DNA from: Bdellovibrionales bacterium
GTDB taxonomy: Bacteria > Bdellovibrionota > Bdellovibrionia > Bdellovibrionales > UBA1609
DNA length: 59,655 bases
NCBI GenBank assembly: GCA_015163875.1
Contig: JAAOIH010000007.1
Coordinates: 1-59,655, forward strand
Direction: 5' to 3'
The notes under the pieces are model-generated. The model saw nothing but the letters and a program-made list of their open reading frames with translations, did no database searches and was not told the DNA's origin. This document shows, piece after piece, positions 45,098-54,042 of the stretch. The stretch's first letter is position 1. Every line of letters starts with the position of its first letter. The position numbers and the translations under genes are program-made.

Positions 45098-47107
45098 ATG
45101 GCTCAATTATTTATTACATACAAATCTCAAGACTATGCCGAATTAGAGCTAGAGCAAGGCCAAGAATATTTAATTGGCAGAAGTGATGACGCAGATATTC
45201 CACTAGAGGGAGAGCAATCTTTATCCAGAAAGCACAGTAAAATTTATTACAACGAAGGCTTTTGGATTATAAAAAAATTATCTAAATCAGGGCAGCTAAC
45301 TTACAATAACGAAGATGTAGAAGAGCAAGCATTAGAGGATAATAGTGTTTTTAATATCGGAGATTTTTCTTTTTCTTTTAGTTTATCTTTAACAGCAGAT
45401 GATTCTAATTTTACAAATCAAGAAAAAGACAAAGATTGCGACAATAAAGAAAGTAAGGCAGATGATCAAGCCGAAGAAAGCAAATCAGATGATCAAGATT
45501 TTAAAAATCCAGAAGATAACAAAAACTCTACAAATGATGAAGGCTCTGAAAAAAATAAAGATAATAATCAATCAGAAAATAATGACAAAGATGATTTAAT
45601 CAAATCAAAAAAAGATATTAATCAAGAAGATGAAGACTATACATCAGAGTACACTGCTATTATTCAAAATAGTTTAACAGCTCAGCTAACTATTTATAAG
45701 CCTAAACAAAAATTACCAGAAAGTGTTAACTTAGACAAATCTTCTTGGGTAATAGGAAGGGCAAAAGAATGTGACACTAGTATAAATTATGTAAAATTAA
45801 GTCGCTATCATTTTGAAATAACTAAAGACAGCAACAATTACTGGTTAACAGATTTGGGAAGCGCAAATGGCACAAAGCTTAATGAAGCTAGATTAAAAAA
45901 AAATGAATCACAAGAGTTAAAAAATGGCGACATTATTAAAGTTAAAAATTTAAAAGTAATTTTTGAAATTATAAATGAAAATTATAAAAACTTTCAATTA
46001 GATAATGTAAATTTAAATACAGACGACACAGGTGGCAAAGATAATAAAACTGGATTAGCTGGTTACTTAAGCCAATTAAAAGAAAAAAAATATTTATATA
46101 TTGGAGTTCTGTTTATTGTTATTCTGGCTGGGTTGTTTTCTTTAGAAGAAAAAAAACCTGTTGCAAAAAATACTAATAAAATAAACAAGCTAAAGCCAGA
46201 GCAAATTCAACTTCTTGAAGATAATTTACGACTTGCGCAAACTCATTACACTAGTGGAAAATATCAGCTATGTAATTCTGCTTTAGATAAAATTCATATT
46301 AAGGTTAAAGAATATAAAAACTCTAGAGAGCTTGAACACTATTGCAAGCAAGCTTATCAACTAAGACAAGAGCAAAGCGAAAAAAGACTACAGGTAGAAG
46401 AAAAAGAAAGAATTAATAATAAAATTATTGCTATTGTAAAAAAATGTAAAAAACAATTTACTGCTGGAAAGCTATCTAACAAAGAGGTAAATGCTTGTCT
46501 ATACCCTGCAATTGAAATTAACCCAAATCACCCTGATATTGCAGATTTAAAAAGTATAATAGAGTCTAAACAAGTACAACTAGAAAACATAGCTGCTAAA
46601 AATGAAGAAAATAATAAATCTTATACAATAGGTTTGCGCAAATACCAAAAAGCAGTAAATTTGTATAAAAAAAATCAATTAAGAAGCTCTATTAAAGCAT
46701 TTAACATATTTTTAAAAAGCCAACACTATAGAATTGGAAATTTAAAAATAAAAGCTAAAAAAAATCTACAAAAGGCAAAAACAAAATTTGGCAATATTAT
46801 AGGCTCTTCTTTGGAGGAGTGCCAAAAAACTTTAGACAGCAAAAAGTATAAAGAGTCAGTTGTTTTTTGCAGAAAAGTTTTACAACAAGACCCAGAAAAT
46901 ACAAAAGCTTCTAATTTTTTATCATCAGCATTAAAAAAATCACGAAAAGAGTTAAAAGATATATATAAAAATTCTGTATTTGAAGAAAGCGTAGGGTCTG
47001 TAGAATTAGCTAAAAAAATGTGGAGAGAAATGATAAAAAAAGGTATCCCTAATGAAGAATATTATGAAAAAGCTAGTAGAAAATTAAAAAAATATGAAGG
47101 TTTATAA
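45098..47107 (+). CDS. Double-FHA membrane protein with TPR-like C-terminus
   Basis: 669 residues. FHA-A (about 1-95; Gly27-Arg28, SRKH 43-46), an acidic Asn/Asp/Glu/Lys/Ser linker (100-183), FHA-B (about 190-292; Gly220-Arg221, SRYH 236-239, SANGTK 256-261), a membrane helix (333-349) and a long helical C-terminal region (360-669) with TPR-like repeats (YTSGKYQLCNSALDKI, YKKNQLRSSIKAFNIFL, KKYKESVVFCRKVLQQDPENTKA). FHA-A has a degenerate SNG loop, FHA-B a complete one. It starts three bases after the previous gene. Probably a phosphothreonine-dependent scaffold. Confidence 0.78.
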   Translation: MAQLFITYKSQDYAELELEQGQEYLIGRSDDADIPLEGEQSLSRKHSKIYYNEGFWIIKKLSKSGQLTYNNEDVEEQALEDNSVFNIGDFSFSFSLSLTADDSNFTNQEKDKDCDNKESKADDQAEESKSDDQDFKNPEDNKNSTNDEGSEKNKDNNQSENNDKDDLIKSKKDINQEDEDYTSEYTAIIQNSLTAQLTIYKPKQKLPESVNLDKSSWVIGRAKECDTSINYVKLSRYHFEITKDSNNYWLTDLGSANGTKLNEARLKKNESQELKNGDIIKVKNLKVIFEIINENYKNFQLDNVNLNTDDTGGKDNKTGLAGYLSQLKEKKYLYIGVLFIVILAGLFSLEEKKPVAKNTNKINKLKPEQIQLLEDNLRLAQTHYTSGKYQLCNSALDKIHIKVKEYKNSRELEHYCKQAYQLRQEQSEKRLQVEEKERINNKIIAIVKKCKKQFTAGKLSNKEVNACLYPAIEINPNHPDIADLKSIIESKQVQLENIAAKNEENNKSYTIGLRKYQKAVNLYKKNQLRSSIKAFNIFLKSQHYRIGNLKIKAKKNLQKAKTKFGNIIGSSLEECQKTLDSKKYKESVVFCRKVLQQDPENTKASNFLSSALKKSRKELKDIYKNSVFEESVGSVELAKKMWREMIKKGIPNEEYYEKASRKLKKYEGL

Positions 47108-47118
47108 TCGGCAAAACT

Positions 47119-47796
47119 ATGAATTTAAATGAACTTTATTTTAATAAAAATATTAAAACACCTAAAATTTCTGCGTCTAAATATGAATCTGATTTAATAT
47201 TTTATACTTTTATAAAATCTTGGGGTATGTCTATAGACGCTAGTCAGTTTTCTGAAGATCTTTTTAACGAATTTCAACTTTTACAAGAAGACAAAGACGC
47301 AACAACTCCTTTTGAGTATGAAGACAATTTGTCTATGGAAGAAAATGCATTAAAAAGTAGTTTAAAATTACTTAATTCAAAAGTATTAAATAATTATAAT
47401 AAAGAAGAGATTAAGTTAGGATTAGAGACTTCTTGTCTTTGTTTAAAAAATAATTATTTATTTTGGGCAAATATAGGCCAGCCTCATTTACTTTTATATA
47501 GAAAATCAATAGGATTACTGCAATTACATAATCAAAATGATTTAAGTTTTGACTATTGCAACTCCTCACAAAACCCTTTGCCAAAAAATGTTTTAGGCTT
47601 GCACAACTCCGTTAATATATCAGTAAATAAATTAAAATTAAAAAAATCTGACAAATTATATTTAATAAGCAGGCCATATATTAGCCCAGATATTTTTAAG
47701 CTAAGTAAAGAAGATATTACTTTAGACAAAATAGCTAAAAGTTTAAGCCAAGATAATAATCAATTGTCTTTTTGGATTGCAGAATTAAGTAATTAA
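47119..47796 (+). CDS. Degenerate PP2C-like protein (likely pseudophosphatase)
   Basis: 225 residues. The order of segments resembles PP2C phosphatases: GLETSCLCLKNNYLFWANIGQPHLLLYR at the place of the GTT-x-A-NVGDSR strands, a downstream LGLHNSVNISVN, and LKKSDKLYLISRPYIS at the place of the LLCSDG motif. The metal-binding aspartates of GD, DG and SDG are replaced, and the N-terminal DGMGG motif is not visible. So it would be catalytically dead, perhaps a binding protein. Directly follows three FHA genes. Confidence 0.45.
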   Translation: MNLNELYFNKNIKTPKISASKYESDLIFYTFIKSWGMSIDASQFSEDLFNEFQLLQEDKDATTPFEYEDNLSMEENALKSSLKLLNSKVLNNYNKEEIKLGLETSCLCLKNNYLFWANIGQPHLLLYRKSIGLLQLHNQNDLSFDYCNSSQNPLPKNVLGLHNSVNISVNKLKLKKSDKLYLISRPYISPDIFKLSKEDITLDKIAKSLSQDNNQLSFWIAELSN

Positions 47797-47800
47797 CAAA

Positions 47801-48148
47801 CTAGATTGAGTTTTCTGTTTCGCTGTCAGACACATTGCCTGCGGCATTGTCAGACGCATTGCCAGACACATTGTCTGCTACATTGTCTGCTGTATTGCCA
47901 GACGCATTGTTTGCTGAATTGTCTGATGAATTGTCAGAGGTATTTTCTGCTGTATTGCCAGAGTCATTGTCAGAGTCATTGTCAGAGTCATTGTCAGAAA
48001 GTTTAGAAAATTGAACATTGTCGCCCTGCTCTTCTGGCAAATTATTTAAGTGTTCGGTGTATTGCTTATCTGTAACAAAATTATTTTTCAAATTTTTTTC
48101 TACCATGCGAACATCAAATTTCATTTTATTAATTTGGTCTAATAACAT
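47801..48148 (-). CDS. Asn/Asp/Ser-repeat protein
   Basis: 115 residues from the ATG at 48148 (AAGGGG upstream). Residues 1 to about 45 are a short charged helical segment (LLDQINKMKFDVRMVEKNLKN); the rest is a low-complexity acidic tail of SDND, SGNTA and ADNVS units. The tail comes from 12- and 18-base repeats (GTCAGAGTCATT and variants on plus). It is predicted to be disordered. Function unknown. Its stop is four bases from that of the PP2C-like gene. Confidence 0.6.
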   Translation of the reverse strand: MLLDQINKMKFDVRMVEKNLKNNFVTDKQYTEHLNNLPEEQGDNVQFSKLSDNDSDNDSDNDSGNTAENTSDNSSDNSANNASGNTADNVADNVSGNASDNAAGNVSDSETENSI

Positions 48149-48219
48149 AATCTGTACCCCTTGCAATTAAAAGACAATCTACTTATTTACTTAATATAAG
48201 TCAATGCCAGTTTGTGTTG

Positions 48220-48918
48220 TTAGTGCCATGTCTCTTGTTTGTTGAGGTCGTCTTCTACTAATCTTAGGTGTTTGTTTCCAAATCTTGCTGTTTTTTTGGC
48301 TGTGTTTTTTGGTTTTAAATACAGCATTTTTAAGTACAAAAAGCCTACCAGCAAACCTCCCAAATGAGATAAATTTGCAGTATGCCCGCCTAAGCCGTTG
48401 TCTAATAAATTAAAAATTTCAATACCTGCTAATAATAAAACTAAGTTTTTTGCCTTCATTGGAAATATTAACATAAAAAAAATAATACGATTTTTAAAAA
48501 GCATTCCGTAAGCTGCAAGCAATCCAAAAATAGAACCAGAAGCTCCGACAACAGAAATATTAAAAACAGAAAGAGATGAATAAAAAAACTGTGCTACAAA
48601 AAATACTAAGCTGTAAATTAATGCACTACCTACTCCGCAAATTAAATAATATTTTAAAAAAAATTTTGATCCCCATTTTTTTTCTAACTCCGATCCAAGC
48701 ATCCACAGCATAAACATATTTAGTAAAATATGAAATAAAGATCCAGAGTGTAAAAACATATAAGTAACAGGCTGCCAAAATAAAAAGTTTTCAAACATGG
48801 GGCCTGGTGCTAGGCCAAAATACTTAAAAACAAGATTGCTGTCTAAAATAAAACCTTGAATAATTTTTACAAAAAATATCCATATAAAAACATTCAGAAG
48901 AATGATTTTTTTAACCAT
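48220..48918 (-). CDS. Rhomboid family intramembrane serine protease
   Basis: About 232 residues with six membrane helices. Catalytic motif GASGS with the active serine and LSHLGG with the active histidine, plus HSGSLFHILLNMFMLWMLG on the second helix and a WGSKFFLKYYLICG loop. It should cleave membrane protein substrates within the bilayer. The ATG at 48918 is used; the frame continues ten codons to a TTG at 48948 without a ribosome-binding site. Immediately downstream of rpsA on the same strand. Confidence 0.87.
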   Translation of the reverse strand: MVKKIILLNVFIWIFFVKIIQGFILDSNLVFKYFGLAPGPMFENFLFWQPVTYMFLHSGSLFHILLNMFMLWMLGSELEKKWGSKFFLKYYLICGVGSALIYSLVFFVAQFFYSSLSVFNISVVGASGSIFGLLAAYGMLFKNRIIFFMLIFPMKAKNLVLLLAGIEIFNLLDNGLGGHTANLSHLGGLLVGFLYLKMLYLKPKNTAKKTARFGNKHLRLVEDDLNKQETWH

Positions 48919-48959
48919 TGGCCCTGATGAAATATTAGATATATACAATTGTGTTTTTA

Positions 48960-50855
48960 CTAAGCTTTTGTGTCAGTTTTTGTATCAGCTTTTGTATCAG
49001 CTTTTGTATCAGCTTTTTTTTCAACTTTTTTTTCAGTTTTTGTATCAGCTTTTTTTTCAACTTTTTTTTCGTCTGTGTCTGTAAGGCTTTGTAAATCAGA
49101 TCCAAAGTTACTGGTAAATGATGAGCCTTTGTTAGCTTCTTTAGTTGCAGCAGATGTTTCTTGTCTCATTGTTGAGCGTTGCGCTAATTTAATACTTAAG
49201 CTAATTCTACGAGCTTCTTTATCAATAGAAACTACCTCTGCTTTAACTTTATCACCAACACTTACCACCTCTGATGGATTTTCAATTCTTTTAGAAGATA
49301 ACTCGCTAATATGTATCATGCCTTCAATAGTGTCTGTTAAATTAACAAAAGCACCAAAGTCTACAATACGACTAATTTCTAATTCGTGTTGAGATCCGAT
49401 CGGAAATTTATTATCTACAATATTCCATGGGTCATCTTCTAGTTGTTTAATACCTAATCTTACTCGACCATTGTCTGTGTCAATTCCTAAAACTACAGCT
49501 TTTACGCAATCATTTACAGAGTATATGTCAGAGGCATTTTCTATTCTTTTTGTCCAAGAAAGTTCTGATATATGAACTAAGCCGTCCATGTCTTCAGACA
49601 AACTAATAAATAAACCAAAATCTGTAATAGATGTAACCTTTCCTTCTATTATTGTTCCAACTGGAAAAAGCCCCTCTAAAGATTTCCAAGGATTTTCTTG
49701 TAAGCGTTTTAGACTTAAACTAATTCTGTGATTATCTTTGTCAATGCCTACAACAATTACTTCAACTTCGTCGTTAACAGCAACTACTGAATTAATATTT
49801 TTCTTTTTATCCCAACTAATTTCGCTTGCGTGAATTAAACCTTCAACGCCTTCTTGTAAATTTACAAAACAACCGTAGTCAGTTATTGATAAAACTTTTC
49901 CTTTAATTTTGTCACCAATAGACATTTTAGAAGTAATTTGTGCCCATGGGTCTTCTTGTAATTGTTTTAATCCTAAATTAACTCGGCCTTTGCTTTTATC
50001 TAATTTTAAAATTTTAACTTGAATTTTTTCTCCAAAAGTTAATACATCTGAAGGATGTTTAATGTGATTCCAGCTCATGTCTGTTACATGAATTAAACCG
50101 TCAATCCCACCTAAATCAATAAATGCACCGTAGTTTGTAATATTTTTTACAATACCTGGTATAACTTGCCCCTCTTCCATGTGTTCTAAAGATTGTTTGC
50201 TTAAAGTTTCGCGGCTAGCCTCTAACAAAGCTCTTCTAGATAAAACAATGTTTCCACGCTTTTGATTAAATTTAATAATTTTTAATTTGTAAGTTTGCCC
50301 AACATAAGGAGTTAAATCTTTAACTGGATATAATTCAATTTGTGACCCTGGTAAAAAAGCTTTTACGCCGATGTCTACATTTAGTCCGCCTTTTACAGTT
50401 GATATCACAACTCCCTCAACAACTTCTTCATTTTCTGCAGCTTTAATTAAACTGTCCCAAGCTTTAATCATATCTGCTCTGTCTTTAGATAAAACAACCA
50501 TGCCGTTTTTATCTTCAGATTTAGAAACATAAACTTCTACAGAATCTCCAACTTTAATATCTGGAACTCCGTCAATAAAACTAAACTCGCTGCTAGAAAC
50601 TAAACCTTCGCTTTTGTATCCGATGTCTAAAACAACATACTTGTCTGTAATGTTAATTACATTTCCAGTTACTACCGAATCAACGATGCTACTAATTGAA
50701 TCTTCTTTAAATAAAGATTCAAACGACTCTGTAGTTTTTGTTTTAGTAAATTCTGCCTGTTTAATGGCTTTCGGATTTTTAGCAATATTTTCGTCTTCTT
50801 TGTCTAGCATATTTGCTAGGTCGGCATACACGCCAGGTTGTGATGATTTAAGCAT
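48960..50855 (-). CDS. rpsA: 30S ribosomal protein S1 with repetitive tail
   Basis: Delivers mRNA to the ribosome. 631 residues with six S1 domains (for example DKYVVLDIGYKSEGLVSSSEF in the first, NYGAFIDLGGIDGLIHVTDMSW in the third, DYGCFVNLQEGVEGLIHASEISW in the fourth). The final 45 or so residues are a Lys/Thr/Asp/Ala repeat (KKADTKTEKKVEKK, TKADTKAD) encoded by 12-base units (48970-49075), as if by slippage. cmk lies upstream, the usual cmk-rpsA pair. Confidence 0.96.
   Translation of the reverse strand: MLKSSQPGVYADLANMLDKEDENIAKNPKAIKQAEFTKTKTTESFESLFKEDSISSIVDSVVTGNVINITDKYVVLDIGYKSEGLVSSSEFSFIDGVPDIKVGDSVEVYVSKSEDKNGMVVLSKDRADMIKAWDSLIKAAENEEVVEGVVISTVKGGLNVDIGVKAFLPGSQIELYPVKDLTPYVGQTYKLKIIKFNQKRGNIVLSRRALLEASRETLSKQSLEHMEEGQVIPGIVKNITNYGAFIDLGGIDGLIHVTDMSWNHIKHPSDVLTFGEKIQVKILKLDKSKGRVNLGLKQLQEDPWAQITSKMSIGDKIKGKVLSITDYGCFVNLQEGVEGLIHASEISWDKKKNINSVVAVNDEVEVIVVGIDKDNHRISLSLKRLQENPWKSLEGLFPVGTIIEGKVTSITDFGLFISLSEDMDGLVHISELSWTKRIENASDIYSVNDCVKAVVLGIDTDNGRVRLGIKQLEDDPWNIVDNKFPIGSQHELEISRIVDFGAFVNLTDTIEGMIHISELSSKRIENPSEVVSVGDKVKAEVVSIDKEARRISLSIKLAQRSTMRQETSAATKEANKGSSFTSNFGSDLQSLTDTDEKKVEKKADTKTEKKVEKKADTKADTKADTKTDTKA
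48970..49075 (-). repeat. In-frame repeat encoding the S1 C-terminal tail
   Basis: Units of TTTTGTATCAGC (12 bases) and TTTTTTTCAACTTTT on the plus strand, four or more copies, encode the TKAD and EKKVEKK tail of S1. Confidence 0.85.
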
Positions 50856-50951
50856 AAAAAATTATATCCCCCTTTTAAGATAGTACAAACTTTATAAAAA
50901 TCTATAGCCAAAAAGTCAAGGTATTAAGAAGTTTTGCTGACAAATTTATTA

Positions 50952-51626
50952 TCACTTTTTGGTTTGCAAAAGTTTTTGAATTTCTGTATATAGGCGGTCT
51001 ACAATTTCTGTGGCAGAATATAAGCTGCTATTTATTAACAAAGCTTGTTTATGAATTTCAAGTGGAGCTGTTTTTCGCAAACTATCTTGCTTGTCTCTTT
51101 GTTTTTGTTGAGTTTTTACTAAAATTTCTGAACTTCCAGTTTCCAAGCTTCTTCTTTTTGCCCTATCCTCTAAACTGGCGCTTATAAATACTTTTAAATT
51201 AGATTCTGGAAACACAACACTAGAGCAATCTCTACCCTCTGCGATAAAAAAGTTTTTTGCCAAGTGTTTCATTTTTCTTTGTTCGTCTAAAAGTGCTAAC
51301 CTAATGTCTGGATTAACTGCTAATAAACTAGCTAATGCCCCTATGTCTTCACCTTTTAAATCTAAGTTATAATTTGTTTTTTTGTAATAAAAACTTGTTT
51401 CTTTAAGGCTCATTTTTACCTCCCAATCCTGCTTTTTTAACAAAGATAATACATCTTTTATTTGGGAGGGGTCGGCTTGTAACTTATTAACTAAAAATGC
51501 TAAGCCTCTATAAAATATTCCTGTAGAAAGCCATGAGCATTTTAATTTTTCTGCAAGCAATCTGCTAACTGTGCTTTTGCCAGATGCCGCTGGTCCGTCG
51601 ATGCTAACTACAAATATTTTTGACAT
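50952..51626 (-). CDS. cmk: Cytidylate kinase
   Basis: Phosphorylates CMP and dCMP with ATP. 224 residues from the ATG at 51626 (MSKIFVVSIDGPAASGKST), the natural family start. Twelve further in-frame codons reach a TTG without better evidence. GPAASGKST P-loop, GRDCSSVVFPESNLKVFISAS and RAKRRSLE are conserved. No obvious ribosome-binding site. Precedes rpsA. Confidence 0.95.
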   Translation of the reverse strand: MSKIFVVSIDGPAASGKSTVSRLLAEKLKCSWLSTGIFYRGLAFLVNKLQADPSQIKDVLSLLKKQDWEVKMSLKETSFYYKKTNYNLDLKGEDIGALASLLAVNPDIRLALLDEQRKMKHLAKNFFIAEGRDCSSVVFPESNLKVFISASLEDRAKRRSLETGSSEILVKTQQKQRDKQDSLRKTAPLEIHKQALLINSSLYSATEIVDRLYTEIQKLLQTKK

Positions 51627-51722
51627 AAATTTATGTATAATTATAACAAAGAAGTCTTGCAAGTAATTTTTTTGATTGCCTTTTTGTTTAAATTTATTAT
51701 TTTATCTTAAGAGGATTATATT

Positions 51723-52898
51723 ATGAGCTACACTTCATTAAACTTTATAGATATTGACAGCTTGCTTACAGAAGAAGAAATAATGATTCGCCAAAGTGTG
51801 AGAGATTTTGTTAGTGATAAAATAGAACCTCTACTTCAAAATTGTCATCGCGAAGAAGTTTTTCCTCATCAACTTATAAAAGATTTTGGAAGACTTGGAT
51901 TACTAGGCTCTAGTTTAAAAGGCTATGGTTGCTCAGAGCCAGGCTCTGAATTAGGGCCTGTAGCTTACGGCTTAACTATGCAAGAGCTAGAACGAGGCGA
52001 TTCTGGAATTAGATCTTTTTGCTCAGTACAAGGTGCATTAGTTATGTATCCTATACATACTTTTGGATCTAAAGAACAAAAAGAAAAATTTTTACCAGGC
52101 CTTGCAAAAGGTGATTTAATTGGATGCTTTGGGTTAACAGAGCCAGATGCTGGATCTAACCCTGGAGGTTTAAAAACCACTGCAAAAAAAGTAGATGGTG
52201 GTTATATTTTAAATGGTAATAAAATGTGGATTACAAATGGGTGTGTTGCAGATGTTGCTGTTGTTTGGGCTCATGTGGAGGGGGTTATTAAAGGTTTTAT
52301 TGTAGAAAAAGATTTTGAAGGTTTTTCGACAAGCACAATGAAGGGTAAATTTTCTTTACGAGTAAGTGTGACATCAGAATTACATTTTCAAGATTGTTTT
52401 GTTCCAGATAAAAACTTACTTCCAAATAGTCAGGGATTAAAAAGTCCGCTTAGTTGTTTAACTCAAGCTAGGTATGGAATTTCTTGGGGAGTTTTAGGTG
52501 CAGCAAACTCATGTTACAAAACTGCCTTAGATTATAGCAAAGTTCGCGAAATTTTTGGCAAACCACAGGCAAGATATCAGTTAGTGCAAGCAAAATTATC
52601 TTATATGGTTCAAGAATTAAGTAAGGCTCAACTTTTATCTTTGCAATTAGGAAGATTAAAAGAAAAGTCTCAGCTAAAACATTGGCAAGTTTCTTTAGGA
52701 AAAATGAATAACTGCAAAATGGCATTAGATATTGCAAGAATTGCAAGAGACATGCTTGGCGCTAATGGAATTATAGACGAATACCCTATAATGCGACACA
52801 TGCTTAATTTAGAAGCTGTAAATACTTACGAAGGAACAGAAGATATTCATAAATTGGTTATCGGGGCCGAGGTAACTGGCATACAATCTTTTAGGTGA
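51723..52898 (+). CDS. gcdH: Acyl-CoA dehydrogenase, glutaryl-CoA dehydrogenase type
   Basis: FAD enzyme of 391 residues, predicted to convert glutaryl-CoA to crotonyl-CoA in lysine/tryptophan breakdown. Seen: LIGCFGLTEPDAGSNPGGL flavin/substrate loop, KMWITNG, YGISWGVLGAA, and catalytic base Glu370 in NTYEGTEDIH. AGEL and the long VAYGLTMQELERGDSG segment are closest to GCDH. Its strand differs from its neighbours. AGAGGA precedes the ATG. Confidence 0.88.
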   Translation: MSYTSLNFIDIDSLLTEEEIMIRQSVRDFVSDKIEPLLQNCHREEVFPHQLIKDFGRLGLLGSSLKGYGCSEPGSELGPVAYGLTMQELERGDSGIRSFCSVQGALVMYPIHTFGSKEQKEKFLPGLAKGDLIGCFGLTEPDAGSNPGGLKTTAKKVDGGYILNGNKMWITNGCVADVAVVWAHVEGVIKGFIVEKDFEGFSTSTMKGKFSLRVSVTSELHFQDCFVPDKNLLPNSQGLKSPLSCLTQARYGISWGVLGAANSCYKTALDYSKVREIFGKPQARYQLVQAKLSYMVQELSKAQLLSLQLGRLKEKSQLKHWQVSLGKMNNCKMALDIARIARDMLGANGIIDEYPIMRHMLNLEAVNTYEGTEDIHKLVIGAEVTGIQSFR

Positions 52899-52902
52899 TA
52901 CA

Positions 52903-54033
52903 TTATTGTGTGACAGCTTGAGTTTGTAGAAGGTTTAAAAAATAAAAAATATATTTTTTTGTTAATTTGTAGGATATTTTAGGTTTTGGTTTAGTTTTTG
53001 GTTTAGTTTTAGTTTTAGTTTTAGTTTTTGGTAGTGGGAGGTGCAGGGTGGATTGGCAGTTTTTGCAGATTTTAAATTCTGTATTTTTAATACTCCATGG
53101 GCCAATAAAAATATTTGGTATTGTGATTTTATTACCTACTATTAGTTCTTCTTCTAAAAAAAAATAATTTTCTTCTAGATCGGTTAAAGAAATTTGGCTT
53201 TGGTTTTGGTTTGGGTTTTGGCTTGGGTTTTGGTTTGGGTTTTGGCTTGGGTATATTTTTAATGCTTGTATTTTAGATGTTTTGTTTTTTAGTCTCATTG
53301 GTATAAAAAAGTCACCTCCTCTTACAGAAAATAAACTTAAGCTTTTTGGTTTGTCTTTGTATTTAGATAAATTTTTAAAAAAACTTTTTTTACTAAAATT
53401 TAATAGCTTGGCAAAGCTGTTATAATCAGATGAGTCAAATTTTTTAGATTTTTCTTTTAAAAAATTATAATGTTGACCGTTAAAATTAATGCTATCACCT
53501 AAAGAAGAGTTTTTAATGCTAAACAAAAAAGACAATGCCTCTGTTGAGTTGTTGCTAGAGTTTAATAACATCACTAAAGCTTGTGTTAGCCTTGCATCTC
53601 TTTTTTTTGAAAAAGCCAAGTACAAAATATCTAAAGAGCTTTGAGTTTTGTTTAATTTTTGTAAAATTTTAGAATATAATAAATAAGCTTTTATATTATC
53701 TTCTTTTAAAGATAAATAGTTTTGCAAATATGATTTAGATAGTTTTAAATTATTTTTTTTGTACTCAATATAAGCTAAATTAAATAAAGCTAATGAGTCG
53801 TATGGATATTTATTTAGTAAATATTTTAATAAAAAATCAGAACAAGAAAAATATTCTAATTTATTACAAATACCAACTAAAGAGTAAATATTTTGTTTTT
53901 TTTTAGTTAAAACAAACGAACTTTTTAAAAACAAAGCTTTAATGCTGTATTGTCGCCAATATAATAAATGGCTTAGTAAAAGTATTACTGCAATATAAAT
54001 TGCAATAAAACTTATTTTTTTTTTTAATAACAT
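52903..54033 (-). CDS. TPR-like membrane-anchored protein with Asn/Pro/Gln repeat
   Basis: 376 residues. One N-terminal membrane helix (FIAIYIAVILLLSHLLYW), then TPR-like helices (FNLAYIEYKKNNLKLSKSYLQNYLSL and neighbours, about 60-160). A low-complexity NPNQ/NPSQ run (about 265-290) precedes a strand-rich region with two cysteines (CKNC), then a KTKTKPKTK run. The two runs are encoded by T/G arrays at 53196-53250 and 52979-53030. Function unknown; starts nine bases after the gene at 54043 on the same strand. Confidence 0.62.
   Translation of the reverse strand: MLLKKKISFIAIYIAVILLLSHLLYWRQYSIKALFLKSSFVLTKKKQNIYSLVGICNKLEYFSCSDFLLKYLLNKYPYDSLALFNLAYIEYKKNNLKLSKSYLQNYLSLKEDNIKAYLLYSKILQKLNKTQSSLDILYLAFSKKRDARLTQALVMLLNSSNNSTEALSFLFSIKNSSLGDSINFNGQHYNFLKEKSKKFDSSDYNSFAKLLNFSKKSFFKNLSKYKDKPKSLSLFSVRGGDFFIPMRLKNKTSKIQALKIYPSQNPNQNPSQNPNQNQSQISLTDLEENYFFLEEELIVGNKITIPNIFIGPWSIKNTEFKICKNCQSTLHLPLPKTKTKTKTKPKTKPKPKISYKLTKKYIFYFLNLLQTQAVTQ
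52979..53250. repeat. TTTTAG/TTTTGG arrays inside a TPR-like gene
   Basis: Two arrays: TTTTGGTTTAG- and TTTTAG-type units at about 52979-53030, and TTTGGGTTTTGGCTTGGG-type 18-base units at 53196-53250. On the coding strand they give Lys/Thr/Pro and Asn/Pro/Gln/Ser runs. Same T/G composition as the spacer arrays at 7.5-8.8 kb. Confidence 0.8.
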
Positions 54034-54042
54034 AAAAGTTAA

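Noticed and set aside
47806-48006. Cys/His-rich ORF opposite the Asn/Asp/Ser repeat gene
   Set aside because: Product of the same repeat read on the other strand; no ribosome-binding site and no family signature.
52468-52746. Minus-strand ORF inside gcdH
   Set aside because: Fully inside a well-conserved acyl-CoA dehydrogenase on the other strand; no recognisable domain.
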